From JAGWBF01 sp965116325 (lineage in GTDB: Bacteria > Chloroflexota > Dehalococcoidia > Lucifugimonadales > JAGWBF01): 64,000 nucleotides of DNA. Below are positions 1-7,940 of this stretch, piece by piece. The stretch covers positions 1,550,001 to 1,614,000 of the forward strand of contig OZ220675.1 of NCBI GenBank assembly GCA_965116325.1, written 5' to 3'. Position numbers and translations under genes: made by a program. Numbering within the stretch: the stretch's first letter is position 1; the number at the start of each line of letters is the position of its first letter. The notes under the pieces were generated by a model, which worked only from the letters and a program-made list of their open reading frames with translations, made no database searches and had not been told where the DNA came from.

Positions 1-603
1 GAACACATCCATGCGGCGGTGTTCGACCGGATGCTGGCCAATGAGGGCTTCGACTATCCGCCGGAAGAAGTGCTGCAAGATGGGCTGGGGAGGACCTTTC
101 AGTCCCAGATGGGGGAGCTGATCGACCGCCTTGGGTTGGACAAGCCCCTGGAGCACTACGCCGCCCTGTTCGAGGAAGGCATACTCGGTCGCTTGTCGGA
201 GGAGGGTGTGCCCTGCCCGGGAGCAGCCCGCCTGCTGGATGACCTGAAGCAGCGTGGCTGCAAGCTGGGGCTGGCTTCATCCTCAGCCAGCGGCATCGTG
301 CATGGAACCCTGGCGATACTTGGTTTCAAGGACAGCTTCGAGGTCGTGGTGTCCGGAGACATGGCAACAGCCAGCAAGCCTGCCCCGGACATATTTCTCC
401 TGGCAGCCCAAAGGCTGGGGGTCCAGCCGGAGGATTGCGTCGTGGTTGAGGACTCTCCCCGGGGAGTTGAGGGCGCCAAGAGGGCGGGAATGTTCGTGGT
501 TGCGGTGCGCACCGGTCCGGTTCCCGAGTCCGAGATTGCCAGCGCGGACAGGGTGATCAGCTCTCTCGAAGACTTCCCCTGGGATATCCTGGAGCCGGGC
601 TAG
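1..603 (+). CDS. HAD-superfamily hydrolase, beta-phosphoglucomutase-like (5' end missing)
   Basis: The reading frame is open from base 1, so the gene begins upstream of the window and its catalytic DxD motif I is not visible. What remains is the body of a HAD phosphatase of the beta-phosphoglucomutase/phosphatase subgroup. It shows motif II (LASSS), the motif III lysine in SKPAPDIF, and motif IV (VVEDSPRGVEGAKRAG). Such enzymes hydrolyse or transfer phosphate on small sugars in the cytoplasm, and the substrate cannot be told from this sequence. The gene is convergent with the selenoprotein-like gene and overlaps its stop codon by a few bases. An internal GTG at 19 could be called as a start, but homology-like sequence continues upstream of it. 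Confidence 0.85.
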   Translation, partial: EHIHAAVFDRMLANEGFDYPPEEVLQDGLGRTFQSQMGELIDRLGLDKPLEHYAALFEEGILGRLSEEGVPCPGAARLLDDLKQRGCKLGLASSSASGIVHGTLAILGFKDSFEVVVSGDMATASKPAPDIFLLAAQRLGVQPEDCVVVEDSPRGVEGAKRAGMFVVAVRTGPVPESEIASADRVISSLEDFPWDILEPG

Positions 604-1400
604 CGGGAGTAGGCCGGCAGATATCCCGGCCGGTAGTCGCGCTCTTCCCATGAGTGGTCGTAGGGGTCCCACACATAGGGCAGGTGGATGATCTGGCCTG
701 GCTCGGTCATGGCATCCAGCGCCGCGAAGGCATCTTTCAGAATGGCTCGTTGCAGCTCAGGCTGGTTGGGCTTGCCCGTCTGGTGCCCTAGGGGAAAGTT
801 GACGAACACCGAGCGGGGAGGCTTCACCGCCTGGGTGATGTCCAGGGCCGACGTCATGGCTAAGGTAGCTATCCCAGCTTCCTCCACACCCCTGGCGATC
901 AGCCCCACGGACTGATGGCACACCGGTCAGGCGGGCACCAGGAACAACACCTCAACCCTTTGCTGCCGCACCTGCTCCACCACCATGGGCACGACTTCGT
1001 TTCGCACCCGGCGGGCTGAGTAGATGCCTCCCATCAACGAGTAGGCCGGGTCCGCCAGCTCCCCGATGGTGCCGTCGGCTTCCAGCTCCCGCAGCCTTTC
1101 CAGGGGGAACACGCAGTTTGGGTCGATGCCTGCATCGTCGGTGAGGTAGCCGAAGTGGGACACTCGCAGCCGGGCGTAGTCCACATCCTTTGGTATCTCG
1201 TAGCAGGATGTGTCGTCCTTGTAGTGGAAGGGAGCTTGGTCCTCCAGGTGGATGCCGCCCGTGGATAGGAGGGCTACCCTGCTCTCGGCTACAGGTGATT
1301 TCAAGGGCGTCCAGGCAACATCTTCGTTGACCACCCACCGGTAGGGCAGGTAGCTGGCGTACATCTCCCGTGTGCGCGGTATGTAGTCGATGGGGGACAT
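600..1400 (-). CDS. GrdB/PrdB-family reductase subunit, candidate selenoprotein (in-frame UGA read as Sec)
   Basis: Two abutting minus-strand frames (1400-927 and 926-600) are in the same register and separated only by TGA at 927-929. Read through, they give one 266-residue protein of the glycine/sarcosine/betaine reductase B and D-proline reductase PrdB family. The junction reads FLVPA-U-PVCHQSVGLIARGVEEAGI, placing the UGA at residue 158 in a U-x-x-C redox motif. This is where family members carry Sec or Cys, and length and position resemble PrdB (about 240 aa, Sec near 150, from memory). A hairpin of bacterial SECIS type follows, and selB lies in the same window. The start lies 16 bp after the stop of the TPP-enzyme gene, so the two form an operon. 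The substrate is unknown, and no PrdA or GrdA partner is present. A simple nonsense mutation is the alternative, but the motif and hairpin argue against it. Confidence 0.85.
898..916 (-). promoter_or_regulatory. Candidate bacterial SECIS hairpin
   Basis: On the minus strand the arms AUCAGUCC and GGGCUGAU pair over 8 bp (one G-U) around a three-base GUG loop. The loop starts 18 nt after the UGA, inside the usual 16-37 nt window, and its first base is G, as in known bacterial SECIS elements. The hairpin lies within coding sequence. No folding program was run. Confidence 0.7.
927..929 (-). other. In-frame UGA, predicted selenocysteine codon
   Basis: TGA in register with both flanking halves of the GrdB/PrdB-like protein, after ...LFLVPA and before PVCHQ. 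Conserved-looking family sequence continues without a break on both sides, and no frameshift is needed. Confidence 0.8.
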
Positions 1401-1416
1401 GGGCTCTCCTCAGCTC

Positions 1417-3111
1417 CTACTGCTGGGGCTGCTTCATCACATCGCCCAAGCGGGCGGGGCGGGGCATTTCATCGGGGTCCACGGGCACCTCGATGATGCT
1501 GGGGACCCGGGCGTTCATCGCCTCCCTGAAGGCGTCACCTATCAGGTCGGCGGACTCCACCCTGATTCCCAGGGCGCCGAAGGAGCGAGCGTACTGCTCG
1601 AAGTCGGGGCTGCCCACATCCGCTCCAACGTAGCGTTCGTTGAAGGCGTACTTCTGGTAGGCCTTCTCGGACCCCCAGCAGCCGTTGTTCATTATCACCG
1701 TGATCACGTTCAGGCCATAGCGCACCGCCGTCTCCATCTCCTGGGCGTTGAACAGGAACCCGCCGTCCCCGTTCATGTTGACCACTGTTCGGTCCGGCAG
1801 TGCGAACTTGGCGCCCAGGGCTTCCGGGAACCCGAAGCCGAGCCCACCCAGGTCAAGGGAGACGAGCAGGCTGCGGGGACTATCGAACACCAGCCTGTCC
1901 TGCCCAAAGGCGGGGGTCAGTCCAGCATCCAGGGATACGATAGCGTCGGTGGGGATCACCTTGCGCAGCTCATGGTATACGCGTTGGGGTTTTAAGGGCA
2001 TGGTGTCCAGGGAGCCTTCCGAGTCCAGGCGCTCCCAACGGCGCCGGGAGAGCTCCTTGACCTCCTCCAGCCACTCGCCCCGGATGGGCGCCTGCGCAGC
2101 TTGGAGGGCACGGAGAAGCTGGGTGGCTACACCCTTGGCATCGCCTTGGATGCCCACTGCCACAGGGTAGTTCCTGCCGATCTCGCTGGCATCGATGTCC
2201 ACCTGGACGATTTTAGTCTCCGGCTGGATGTAGCGGTTGTCGTAGAAGGTGGTGCTGTGGGACAGGCGGGTGCCCAGCGCCAGCAGCACATCCGCCTTGC
2301 GGACCGCTTCCGCAGCCTCGGGGGCGCCCAAGCGACCGATGTGTCCCAGGAACTGGGGGTGGTTGTTGGGTACGGCATCTGCCCGCCCATAGGATGTGAC
2401 CAGTGCGGCGCCGGTAATCTCCGCCAGCTCCACAGCTTCCTGGGAGGCCAAGCTCCAGTCCACGCCGCCTCCGGCCATGATGACGGGACGCTCGCCGGAG
2501 AGGAGTACCTGGACAGCCCGCTCCACAAGCTCTTCGTCTCCCTGCACCCGGCTTTGACCGATTCGGTAGCTCCCCGGGTCGAGGGCCGTGGTATGGACCT
2601 CCGTGCCCACCATGATGTCCCTGGGCAGGTCCACCAGCACCGGTCCCATCTTACCGGAGATGGCTACCCGGAAGGCGTGTCGCAGAAGTTCAGGAATTCG
2701 CCCGGGCACCGTTACCTGGAAAGCCGCCTTGGTGATGGGTCGAAACAGGGATACCTGGTCGAACTCCTGGGTGGAGTCGCGGTGCTGGTGCTCCCTGGAG
2801 GGTGATGGGGCCAGGATCACCATGGGCGAATGGGCAACGTAGGCCGCCGCTACGCCATAGGTAAGGTTGATGACGCCAGGGCCGTTGGTCACCAGGCAGA
2901 CCGAGGGCCGGCCGGTGACACGGGCGTAGCCGTCGGCCATCAGAGCTGCCGCCTGTTCATGGCGGACACCGACGAACTGGATGTCGGTCCGGTCGTACAT
3001 GGCATCCAGGATATCCAGGAAGGCGGCGCCCACGATGCCGAATACATGGCGCACATCTTCCTGCCTCAGGGCTTCCACGACGGCGTGGCCGACGCTGGTT
3101 GTAGGGGACAT
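1417..3111 (-). CDS. Thiamine-pyrophosphate-dependent enzyme (acetolactate synthase-like)
   Basis: A 564-residue protein with the three-domain layout of the acetolactate synthase/benzoylformate decarboxylase/sulfoacetaldehyde acetyltransferase superfamily. The cofactor-activating glutamate is E52 in RHEQAAALMADGYARV. The central domain follows, and the TPP/Mg motif runs GDGGFLFNAQEME...IMNNGCWG at about residues 444-472. Members ligate or cleave 2-oxo acids or related compounds. The exact reaction cannot be fixed, and anabolic IlvB is less likely because no small subunit is adjacent. The ATG at 3111 has GGAAGGA five bases upstream. It is the first gene of the operon with the UGA-containing GrdB/PrdB-like gene, which suggests linked substrate chemistry. 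Confidence 0.85.
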   Translation of the reverse strand: MSPTTSVGHAVVEALRQEDVRHVFGIVGAAFLDILDAMYDRTDIQFVGVRHEQAAALMADGYARVTGRPSVCLVTNGPGVINLTYGVAAAYVAHSPMVILAPSPSREHQHRDSTQEFDQVSLFRPITKAAFQVTVPGRIPELLRHAFRVAISGKMGPVLVDLPRDIMVGTEVHTTALDPGSYRIGQSRVQGDEELVERAVQVLLSGERPVIMAGGGVDWSLASQEAVELAEITGAALVTSYGRADAVPNNHPQFLGHIGRLGAPEAAEAVRKADVLLALGTRLSHSTTFYDNRYIQPETKIVQVDIDASEIGRNYPVAVGIQGDAKGVATQLLRALQAAQAPIRGEWLEEVKELSRRRWERLDSEGSLDTMPLKPQRVYHELRKVIPTDAIVSLDAGLTPAFGQDRLVFDSPRSLLVSLDLGGLGFGFPEALGAKFALPDRTVVNMNGDGGFLFNAQEMETAVRYGLNVITVIMNNGCWGSEKAYQKYAFNERYVGADVGSPDFEQYARSFGALGIRVESADLIGDAFREAMNARVPSIIEVPVDPDEMPRPARLGDVMKQPQQ

Positions 3112-3160
3112 GTTGGTCCTTCCGGAGCCTATGGGAAATGCCGGGCCAGAGGATGACAGG

Positions 3161-3189
3161 ATTCAAGCATCCGCGTAGGTGCCTGTCAA
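3161..3189 (-). promoter_or_regulatory. Sigma-70-type promoter for the TPP enzyme/selenoprotein operon
   Basis: Perfect -35 TTGACA (3189-3184), 17-bp spacer, -10 TTGAAT (3166-3161) on the minus strand. Predicted start near 3154, giving a leader of about 43 nt before the ATG at 3111. Confidence 0.55.
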
Positions 3190-3295
3190 TAGGCCGCCCG
3201 GCGGCCCAGGGGGCGGGAAATAGTGCCTGGGACAAATGTTGCTAAGAAGCATCAAAAATGCTCAGCAGACCCAAGATTTCCCTTAACAGTTGCGT

Positions 3296-3301
3296 TATAA
3301 T
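3296..3301 (+). promoter_or_regulatory. Consensus -10 box upstream of aapJ
   Basis: TATAAT on the plus strand about 80 bp before the aapJ start, in the divergent region between the two operons. No good -35 lies 16-18 bp upstream, so an activator may be needed. The rest of 3190-3381 holds nothing else I recognise. Confidence 0.35.
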
Positions 3302-3381
3302 GGTCAATTGTTTGGCAGACTGTCACGAAGTCGCTAGTCTGCGAGCAGACACTTCACTTCAGGAAAGGAACGGATCGGAAG

Positions 3382-4449
3382 ATGCTGAAGTACAAGGTAT
3401 ACATTATGGTTGCGGTCCTCGTAGCCCTAGCTGCAACCCTCGCGGCGTGCGGTGGGGATGGCGATGGCGAAGAGGGCGGCAGGCTCCAAGCTGTCCAGGA
3501 CGAGGGCAAAGTCATCTGCGCCAGCAGGAACGATGTCCCCGGTTATGGCTCGCTAGACGCCTCCGGGAACAACGTAGGTTTTGACATCGATCTGTGCAGG
3601 GCGCTGGCAGCGGCTGTACTAGGTGATCCGAATGCCATAGAGATCCGGCTTATCACGGCTGCCGAGCGTGGGCCGACCATCCAGTCGGGTGAAGTTGACA
3701 TGCTCGTGCGCACAGTGACATGGACAACCTCCCGGGATGCCCAGTGGGGCAACTACGCCCAGACCATGTTCTACGACGGCCAAGGGTTCATGGTACGGGA
3801 GGCTGAAGGCTTGAGCAGCGCCCTGGACCTTAAGGGCTCCACGGTCTGCGTCACCCAGGGAACGACCACTGAGCTGAACCTGCAGGACTTCTCGAACCAG
3901 AACGATCTGGACCTCAACGTTCTGACCTTCGAAGACACCGACGCAGTGGTCGCGGCATACGACGCAGGGCAGTGCAACTCCTTCACCAACGACCGGTCCC
4001 AGCTGGCAGCTTTGCGCACAGCCCTGTCCAACCCGGGCGATCATGTAATTCTGCCTGAGACGATCTCCGAAGAGCCCCTCGGTCCTGTGGTCCCCCACGG
4101 CGACGACCAGTGGTTCGACATCGTAAAGACCGTCATGGGCATGCTGATCTACGCCGAGGCCTACGGGGTCACGAAAGATAGTGTGCCGACCTCCGCGACC
4201 GGCGACACCAAGGTTGACCGGCTGTTCGGCTTGGGAGGCTCCTTCGGCCAGGACAGCTTGGGCCTCAAGGAGACGGTCGCCCAGGATGTAATCAGGGCCG
4301 TTGGCAACTACGGCGAGATATATTCCAGGAACCTTGGTCCTGATGGGATCAACCTTCCGCGAGAGGGCGGACGCAACGCGCTGTGGGCGGATGCTCCGTG
4401 CAGCGACTGCCCCAAGGGCGGCCAGATATACGCAGCTCCTCTAAGGTAG
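3382..4449 (+). CDS. aapJ: General L-amino-acid ABC transporter, substrate-binding lipoprotein
   Basis: A 355-residue binding protein of the AapJ/BztA group. The first 23 residues form a lipoprotein signal peptide with lipobox LAAC (Cys23), followed by an acidic Gly/Asp/Glu-rich linker. The body carries the family's VICASRNDVPGYGSLDASG and GFDIDLCRALAAAV segments and later GSTVCVTQGTTTELNL and DRSQLAALR. It would capture amino acids outside the membrane and deliver them to AapQM. It heads an aapJQMP cluster but is separated from aapQ by 246 bp containing a strong palindrome, the usual way of making more binding protein than permease. GGAAAGGA lies upstream of the start. Confidence 0.92.
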   Translation: MLKYKVYIMVAVLVALAATLAACGGDGDGEEGGRLQAVQDEGKVICASRNDVPGYGSLDASGNNVGFDIDLCRALAAAVLGDPNAIEIRLITAAERGPTIQSGEVDMLVRTVTWTTSRDAQWGNYAQTMFYDGQGFMVREAEGLSSALDLKGSTVCVTQGTTTELNLQDFSNQNDLDLNVLTFEDTDAVVAAYDAGQCNSFTNDRSQLAALRTALSNPGDHVILPETISEEPLGPVVPHGDDQWFDIVKTVMGMLIYAEAYGVTKDSVPTSATGDTKVDRLFGLGGSFGQDSLGLKETVAQDVIRAVGNYGEIYSRNLGPDGINLPREGGRNALWADAPCSDCPKGGQIYAAPLR

Positions 4450-4479
4450 CCGCAGACCCATACTTCAAGTAGGTTGTTG

Positions 4480-4513
4480 AAGGGGACCCCCGGCCTAGGC
4501 CGGGGGTCCCCTT
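4480..4513 (+). terminator. 34-bp perfect palindrome, attenuator/terminator between aapJ and aapQ
   Basis: Arms of 17 bp (AAGGGGACCCCCGGCCT and its exact reverse complement) meet with no spacer. Downstream is only a weak pyrimidine/AT run (CTTCTTATAT). It begins 30 bp after the aapJ stop and would form a very stable hairpin, partly ending or protecting the aapJ message. The remaining 4514-4695 holds no gene I can support. Confidence 0.65.
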
Positions 4514-4695
4514 CTTATATGGGCTGCTGCGGAATAATGACTCTGCCGTGGCCCCGCCGGACATCGCTGCTCCGGAGACCTTGGTACACATCCCATATGC
4601 ACGGCATATACCGGCTCTACGGAGAGGCAAAAGAGCAGGTAACCTCGACAAACCCAGCGTCGTTAGACTAGAATCAGGCGCAAATCCCCTAGGTA

Positions 4696-5904
4696 GTGGA
4701 GGCAGTGAAGCTCCCCAACCTAACCTACAAGGGCGTGCCCGTCTGGCGGCACGCCCAAGTCCTTCAGTGGACGGCCCAGTTCGTGTCCGGGATACTGGTG
4801 GTCGTCCTGGTCACATGGTTTTTCGCGAATATCGCCAACGCCATCCATGACCGCAACATCCCATTCGGATTCGACTTTCTCTCCAGGCAGTACCAGACCC
4901 CTATTAGTCACCACTTCCTTCCCTATGAGTCCTCGGACACCTTCCTTCACGCTTTAATAGTCGCTATCACCAACACCATGGTTGTGTCAGTCGCCGGCGT
5001 TGTGATGGCAACCCTGCTGGGCACCTTCATAGGAATTGCCCGCCTCTCCGGCAACTGGATCGTTTCCAAGGCTGCCCTCGTTTACATTGAGTTGTTCCGG
5101 AATGTACCTCTCTTGGTGCAGTTGTTCTTCTGGTTCTACCTCGTGCTTGTGTTGCCCAGCGAGCGGGATGGCTTCGTTGTCGCCGACCGCCTGTACCTGA
5201 ACAATGCCTCCTTGGCCATCCCCTGGCTCGCAGCAAGCGGTGTTGGCTCCACCCTGACGTGGATTGGCTTGGTCGCCGCCGCCATCGGTACCGGCATACT
5301 GATCCGGCGCTGGCTGGTCTTTCGGGAAGTACGTACCGGGTCGGCGCCGGACCCCCTCTTGGTGGGACTTGCGACCGTTTTCATCATCGGCGCCGTCGGC
5401 TGGATTGTCATCGCCTTTTCGTCGGGAACAGCCCCCTTCACAATTACTTACCCAGCGCCCGAGGGCGACTTCGGTCGTATCTCCGGTGGGTTTGTCATGC
5501 CCGGGGCACTCATGGCGCTCTGGATGGGGCTGGTCACCTACACAGCCTCTTTCATCGCCGAGATAGTCCGAGCGGGCATACAATCTGTAAACAGGGGACA
5601 GATCGAGGCGGCCCGCGCTTTGGGGCTCTCAAATGCGAGGACCCTGCGGCAGGTCACCCTCCCCCAGGCTATGAAGGTCATTATCCCCCCTCTGATCAGC
5701 CAATTCCTCAACCTGACCAAGAACAGCAGCTTGGCGGGCGCCATCGGCTATCCCGACCTTACCGCCGTAGCAAAGACCATGACTCAGACGGCGCCTGCCG
5801 TATCTATTTTCTTGTTGATCATGGTGGCATATCTCGCCATGAGCCTGACCTATTCCCTCATTGGCAACCTGTACAACAAGCGCATCAACGTGGGGAGGAG
5901 GTAG
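4696..5904 (+). CDS. aapQ: General L-amino-acid ABC transporter permease
   Basis: A 402-residue polytopic inner-membrane protein matching AapQ/BztB. An N-terminal membrane segment is followed by a periplasmic stretch with FDFLSRQYQTPI, then permease helices. The EAA loop near residues 300-330 (EIVRAGIQSVNRGQIEAARALGLSNARTLRQVTLPQ) docks the ATPase AapP. A central insert of about 100 residues with two further helices is typical of this subfamily. It pairs with AapM to form the channel. The GTG at 4696 is used, and a second GTG at 4705 is possible. The stop is three bases before aapM, so the two are translationally linked. Confidence 0.9.
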   Translation: MEAVKLPNLTYKGVPVWRHAQVLQWTAQFVSGILVVVLVTWFFANIANAIHDRNIPFGFDFLSRQYQTPISHHFLPYESSDTFLHALIVAITNTMVVSVAGVVMATLLGTFIGIARLSGNWIVSKAALVYIELFRNVPLLVQLFFWFYLVLVLPSERDGFVVADRLYLNNASLAIPWLAASGVGSTLTWIGLVAAAIGTGILIRRWLVFREVRTGSAPDPLLVGLATVFIIGAVGWIVIAFSSGTAPFTITYPAPEGDFGRISGGFVMPGALMALWMGLVTYTASFIAEIVRAGIQSVNRGQIEAARALGLSNARTLRQVTLPQAMKVIIPPLISQFLNLTKNSSLAGAIGYPDLTAVAKTMTQTAPAVSIFLLIMVAYLAMSLTYSLIGNLYNKRINVGRR

Positions 5905-5907
5905 GCA

Positions 5908-7155
5908 ATGGCTGAAGTAAGACCCGCCAGCAATGCCCCCCTTCCGCCACCGCTCCTGGAGAGGGGCGTCGTTGGATGGGCACATGCCAACCTCTTCAGC
6001 ACAAAGCTAAGCGGTGCGCTTACCGTGGTGTCCGCATTGGTGGTGGTGGTCGCGGCGATTTTCGGCACGAACTGGGTGCTGTTCAAGGCCGACTGGTCGG
6101 TCATCGGCGTCCTGGGCGGGCAAATGATAATAGGCCAGTACAACACCGAGGCGGCCTGCCCCAGCCAGAACTGCTTCTGGAGACCCCAGGCGTCGTTGCT
6201 GCTGGTGACGGGTCTTCTGGGCATGATGTGGGGAGTTGTGGGAGGCGGTCTCCCAAAGCGCATCGGGATAGGTGTCGCCGTGGTCTTGGCTGCTTTCGCC
6301 TTCCTTCCCTACAGCTTCGAACGTATGGGCATGGATGTCCGGCTGCTACTGGCGGCAAATATCCCTGCCCTGGGGATCGGATGGGCCCTCGCCCGGTACA
6401 CGCCGTTGGGTACTTCGCGCAGGATTGCGCTGTCGGCCATCGTCGTGTTCGTGCTGACCTTGCTCCTGCTGCGTGGAATCCCAGGTATCCCCGGCTTGGA
6501 ACCGGTGTCGGTGCTTAAATGGGGAGGGTTGACACTGAACCTGGTGCTGGCGGTAGGGGGTATCGCCTTCAGCTTTCCCATCGGCATTGCCTTGGCCCTT
6601 GGGCGCCGTTCCCAGCTGCCTGTGGTCAAGCTGCTGTGTGTGGTGTTCATAGAAGTGTTTCGCGGGGTGCCCCTCATCACCCTGTTGTTCATGTCCCAGG
6701 TGCTGGTGCCGCTGGCATTCCCCGAAAACTTCCCCCAGAACTCCCTTTTCCGTGCGGCCATAGTCATAACCCTGTTCAGCTCCGCATACATGGCGGAGAA
6801 CATCCGTGGTGGGCTCCAGGCCCTGCACCCCGGCCAGGCTGAAGCAGCTCGGGCCCTGGGCTTGCCCAGCTGGCAGACCACCCTATTCATATCCCTGCCC
6901 CAAGCCATCCGCAACGTGATTCCAGCCATAGTGGGGCAGTTCATCGCTCTGTTCAAAGACACCACCCTGGTGTACATCATCGGTATGCTCGACATAGTTG
7001 AGATCAGCCGGGCCTTCATCCAGGGGAACCCCGAATACTTGGCCAGCGCCAGGGAGCTGTTCCTTTTCCTGGGCTTAGTGTTCTGGGTGTTCACCTATGG
7101 CATGTCATATGTGAGTCGACGGGTGGAAGAGAACATGGGAGTGGGACGCCGGTAG
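5908..7155 (+). CDS. aapM: General L-amino-acid ABC transporter permease
   Basis: A 415-residue membrane permease, partner of AapQ. The N-terminal half has several hydrophobic helices with the family phrase LGGQMIIGQYNTEAACPSQNCFWRPQ. The C-terminal half is the His/Glu/Gln permease domain with EAA loop NIRGGLQALHPGQAEAARALGLPSWQTTLFISLPQA. It immediately follows aapQ (ATG at 5908 after GGAGGAGGTAGGCA) and precedes aapP by 17 bp. Function in L-amino-acid uptake rests on clear family resemblance, and substrate range is inferred from characterised AapJQMP systems. Confidence 0.9.
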   Translation: MAEVRPASNAPLPPPLLERGVVGWAHANLFSTKLSGALTVVSALVVVVAAIFGTNWVLFKADWSVIGVLGGQMIIGQYNTEAACPSQNCFWRPQASLLLVTGLLGMMWGVVGGGLPKRIGIGVAVVLAAFAFLPYSFERMGMDVRLLLAANIPALGIGWALARYTPLGTSRRIALSAIVVFVLTLLLLRGIPGIPGLEPVSVLKWGGLTLNLVLAVGGIAFSFPIGIALALGRRSQLPVVKLLCVVFIEVFRGVPLITLLFMSQVLVPLAFPENFPQNSLFRAAIVITLFSSAYMAENIRGGLQALHPGQAEAARALGLPSWQTTLFISLPQAIRNVIPAIVGQFIALFKDTTLVYIIGMLDIVEISRAFIQGNPEYLASARELFLFLGLVFWVFTYGMSYVSRRVEENMGVGRR

Positions 7156-7172
7156 CTTAGACAGGAGGGACC

Positions 7173-7931
7173 ATGGAAGCGCAAGAAACAAAAAACGGCG
7201 CAGAAGATATCATCATCTGCCGGGATGTGCACAAGTGGTTCGGCAACTTCCATGCCCTTAGGGGCATCACCACTACCATCGGCAAGGCCCAGGTTGTAGT
7301 GGTGTTTGGCCCATCAGGGTCCGGAAAGTCCACCTTCATTCGCACCATCAACCGGCTGGAGGTACACCAGCGGGGCCAGATCATCGTGGACGGGATTGAG
7401 CTCACCAACGATGTTCGCAACATCGATGCCATTAGGCGGGATGTGGGAATGGTGTTCCAGTCCTTCAACCTGTTCCCCCACCTGACCGTTATGGACAACA
7501 TCACCTTGGCGCCAATAAAGGTGCGCAAGATGCCGAGGGACGAAGCCCGGCAGATAGCATTGGATCTGCTGGACCGGGTTGGCATTACGGAGCAGTCAGA
7601 CAAGTACCCGACCCAGCTGTCGGGCGGACAGCAGCAGCGGGTGGCAATAGCCAGGGCCCTGGCTATGCAGCCGAACATCATGCTGTTCGATGAGCCCACC
7701 TCAGCCCTCGACCCGGAGATGATCAAAGAGGTGCTGGAGGTGATGAAGGAGCTCGCCAGCTCGGGAATGACCATGGTGGTGGTGTCCCACGAGATGGGGT
7801 TCGCCAGGGAAGTGGCGGACCGCATGATGATGTTCGACCAGGGATCGATTGTCGAAGATGGGTCCCCGGAGCAGATATTCGAGAACCCTCAGAGCGACCG
7901 CACCAAGCTGTTCCTGTCCCAGATACTCTGA
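7173..7931 (+). CDS. aapP: General L-amino-acid ABC transporter ATP-binding protein
   Basis: A 252-residue ABC ATPase of the polar amino-acid uptake class. Walker A is GPSGSGKS (46-53), the Q-loop lies in GMVFQSFNLFPHLTV, the signature is LSGGQQQR near 150, Walker B/D-loop is IMLFDEPTSALDPEM, and the H-loop is VVVSHEMGFA. It energises AapQM. It ends the aapJQMP cluster, with AGGAGGG ahead of its ATG. It is convergent with the SulP gene with only nine bases between stops and no visible terminator. Confidence 0.93.
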   Translation: MEAQETKNGAEDIIICRDVHKWFGNFHALRGITTTIGKAQVVVVFGPSGSGKSTFIRTINRLEVHQRGQIIVDGIELTNDVRNIDAIRRDVGMVFQSFNLFPHLTVMDNITLAPIKVRKMPRDEARQIALDLLDRVGITEQSDKYPTQLSGGQQQRVAIARALAMQPNIMLFDEPTSALDPEMIKEVLEVMKELASSGMTMVVVSHEMGFAREVADRMMMFDQGSIVEDGSPEQIFENPQSDRTKLFLSQIL

Positions 7932-7940
7932 GCGTTGACC

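Noticed and set aside
600..1400. Nonsense mutation or two separate genes
   Set aside because: The frames are in register, the family motif spans the TGA, a SECIS-like hairpin follows and selB is present; the second half has no start signal of its own.
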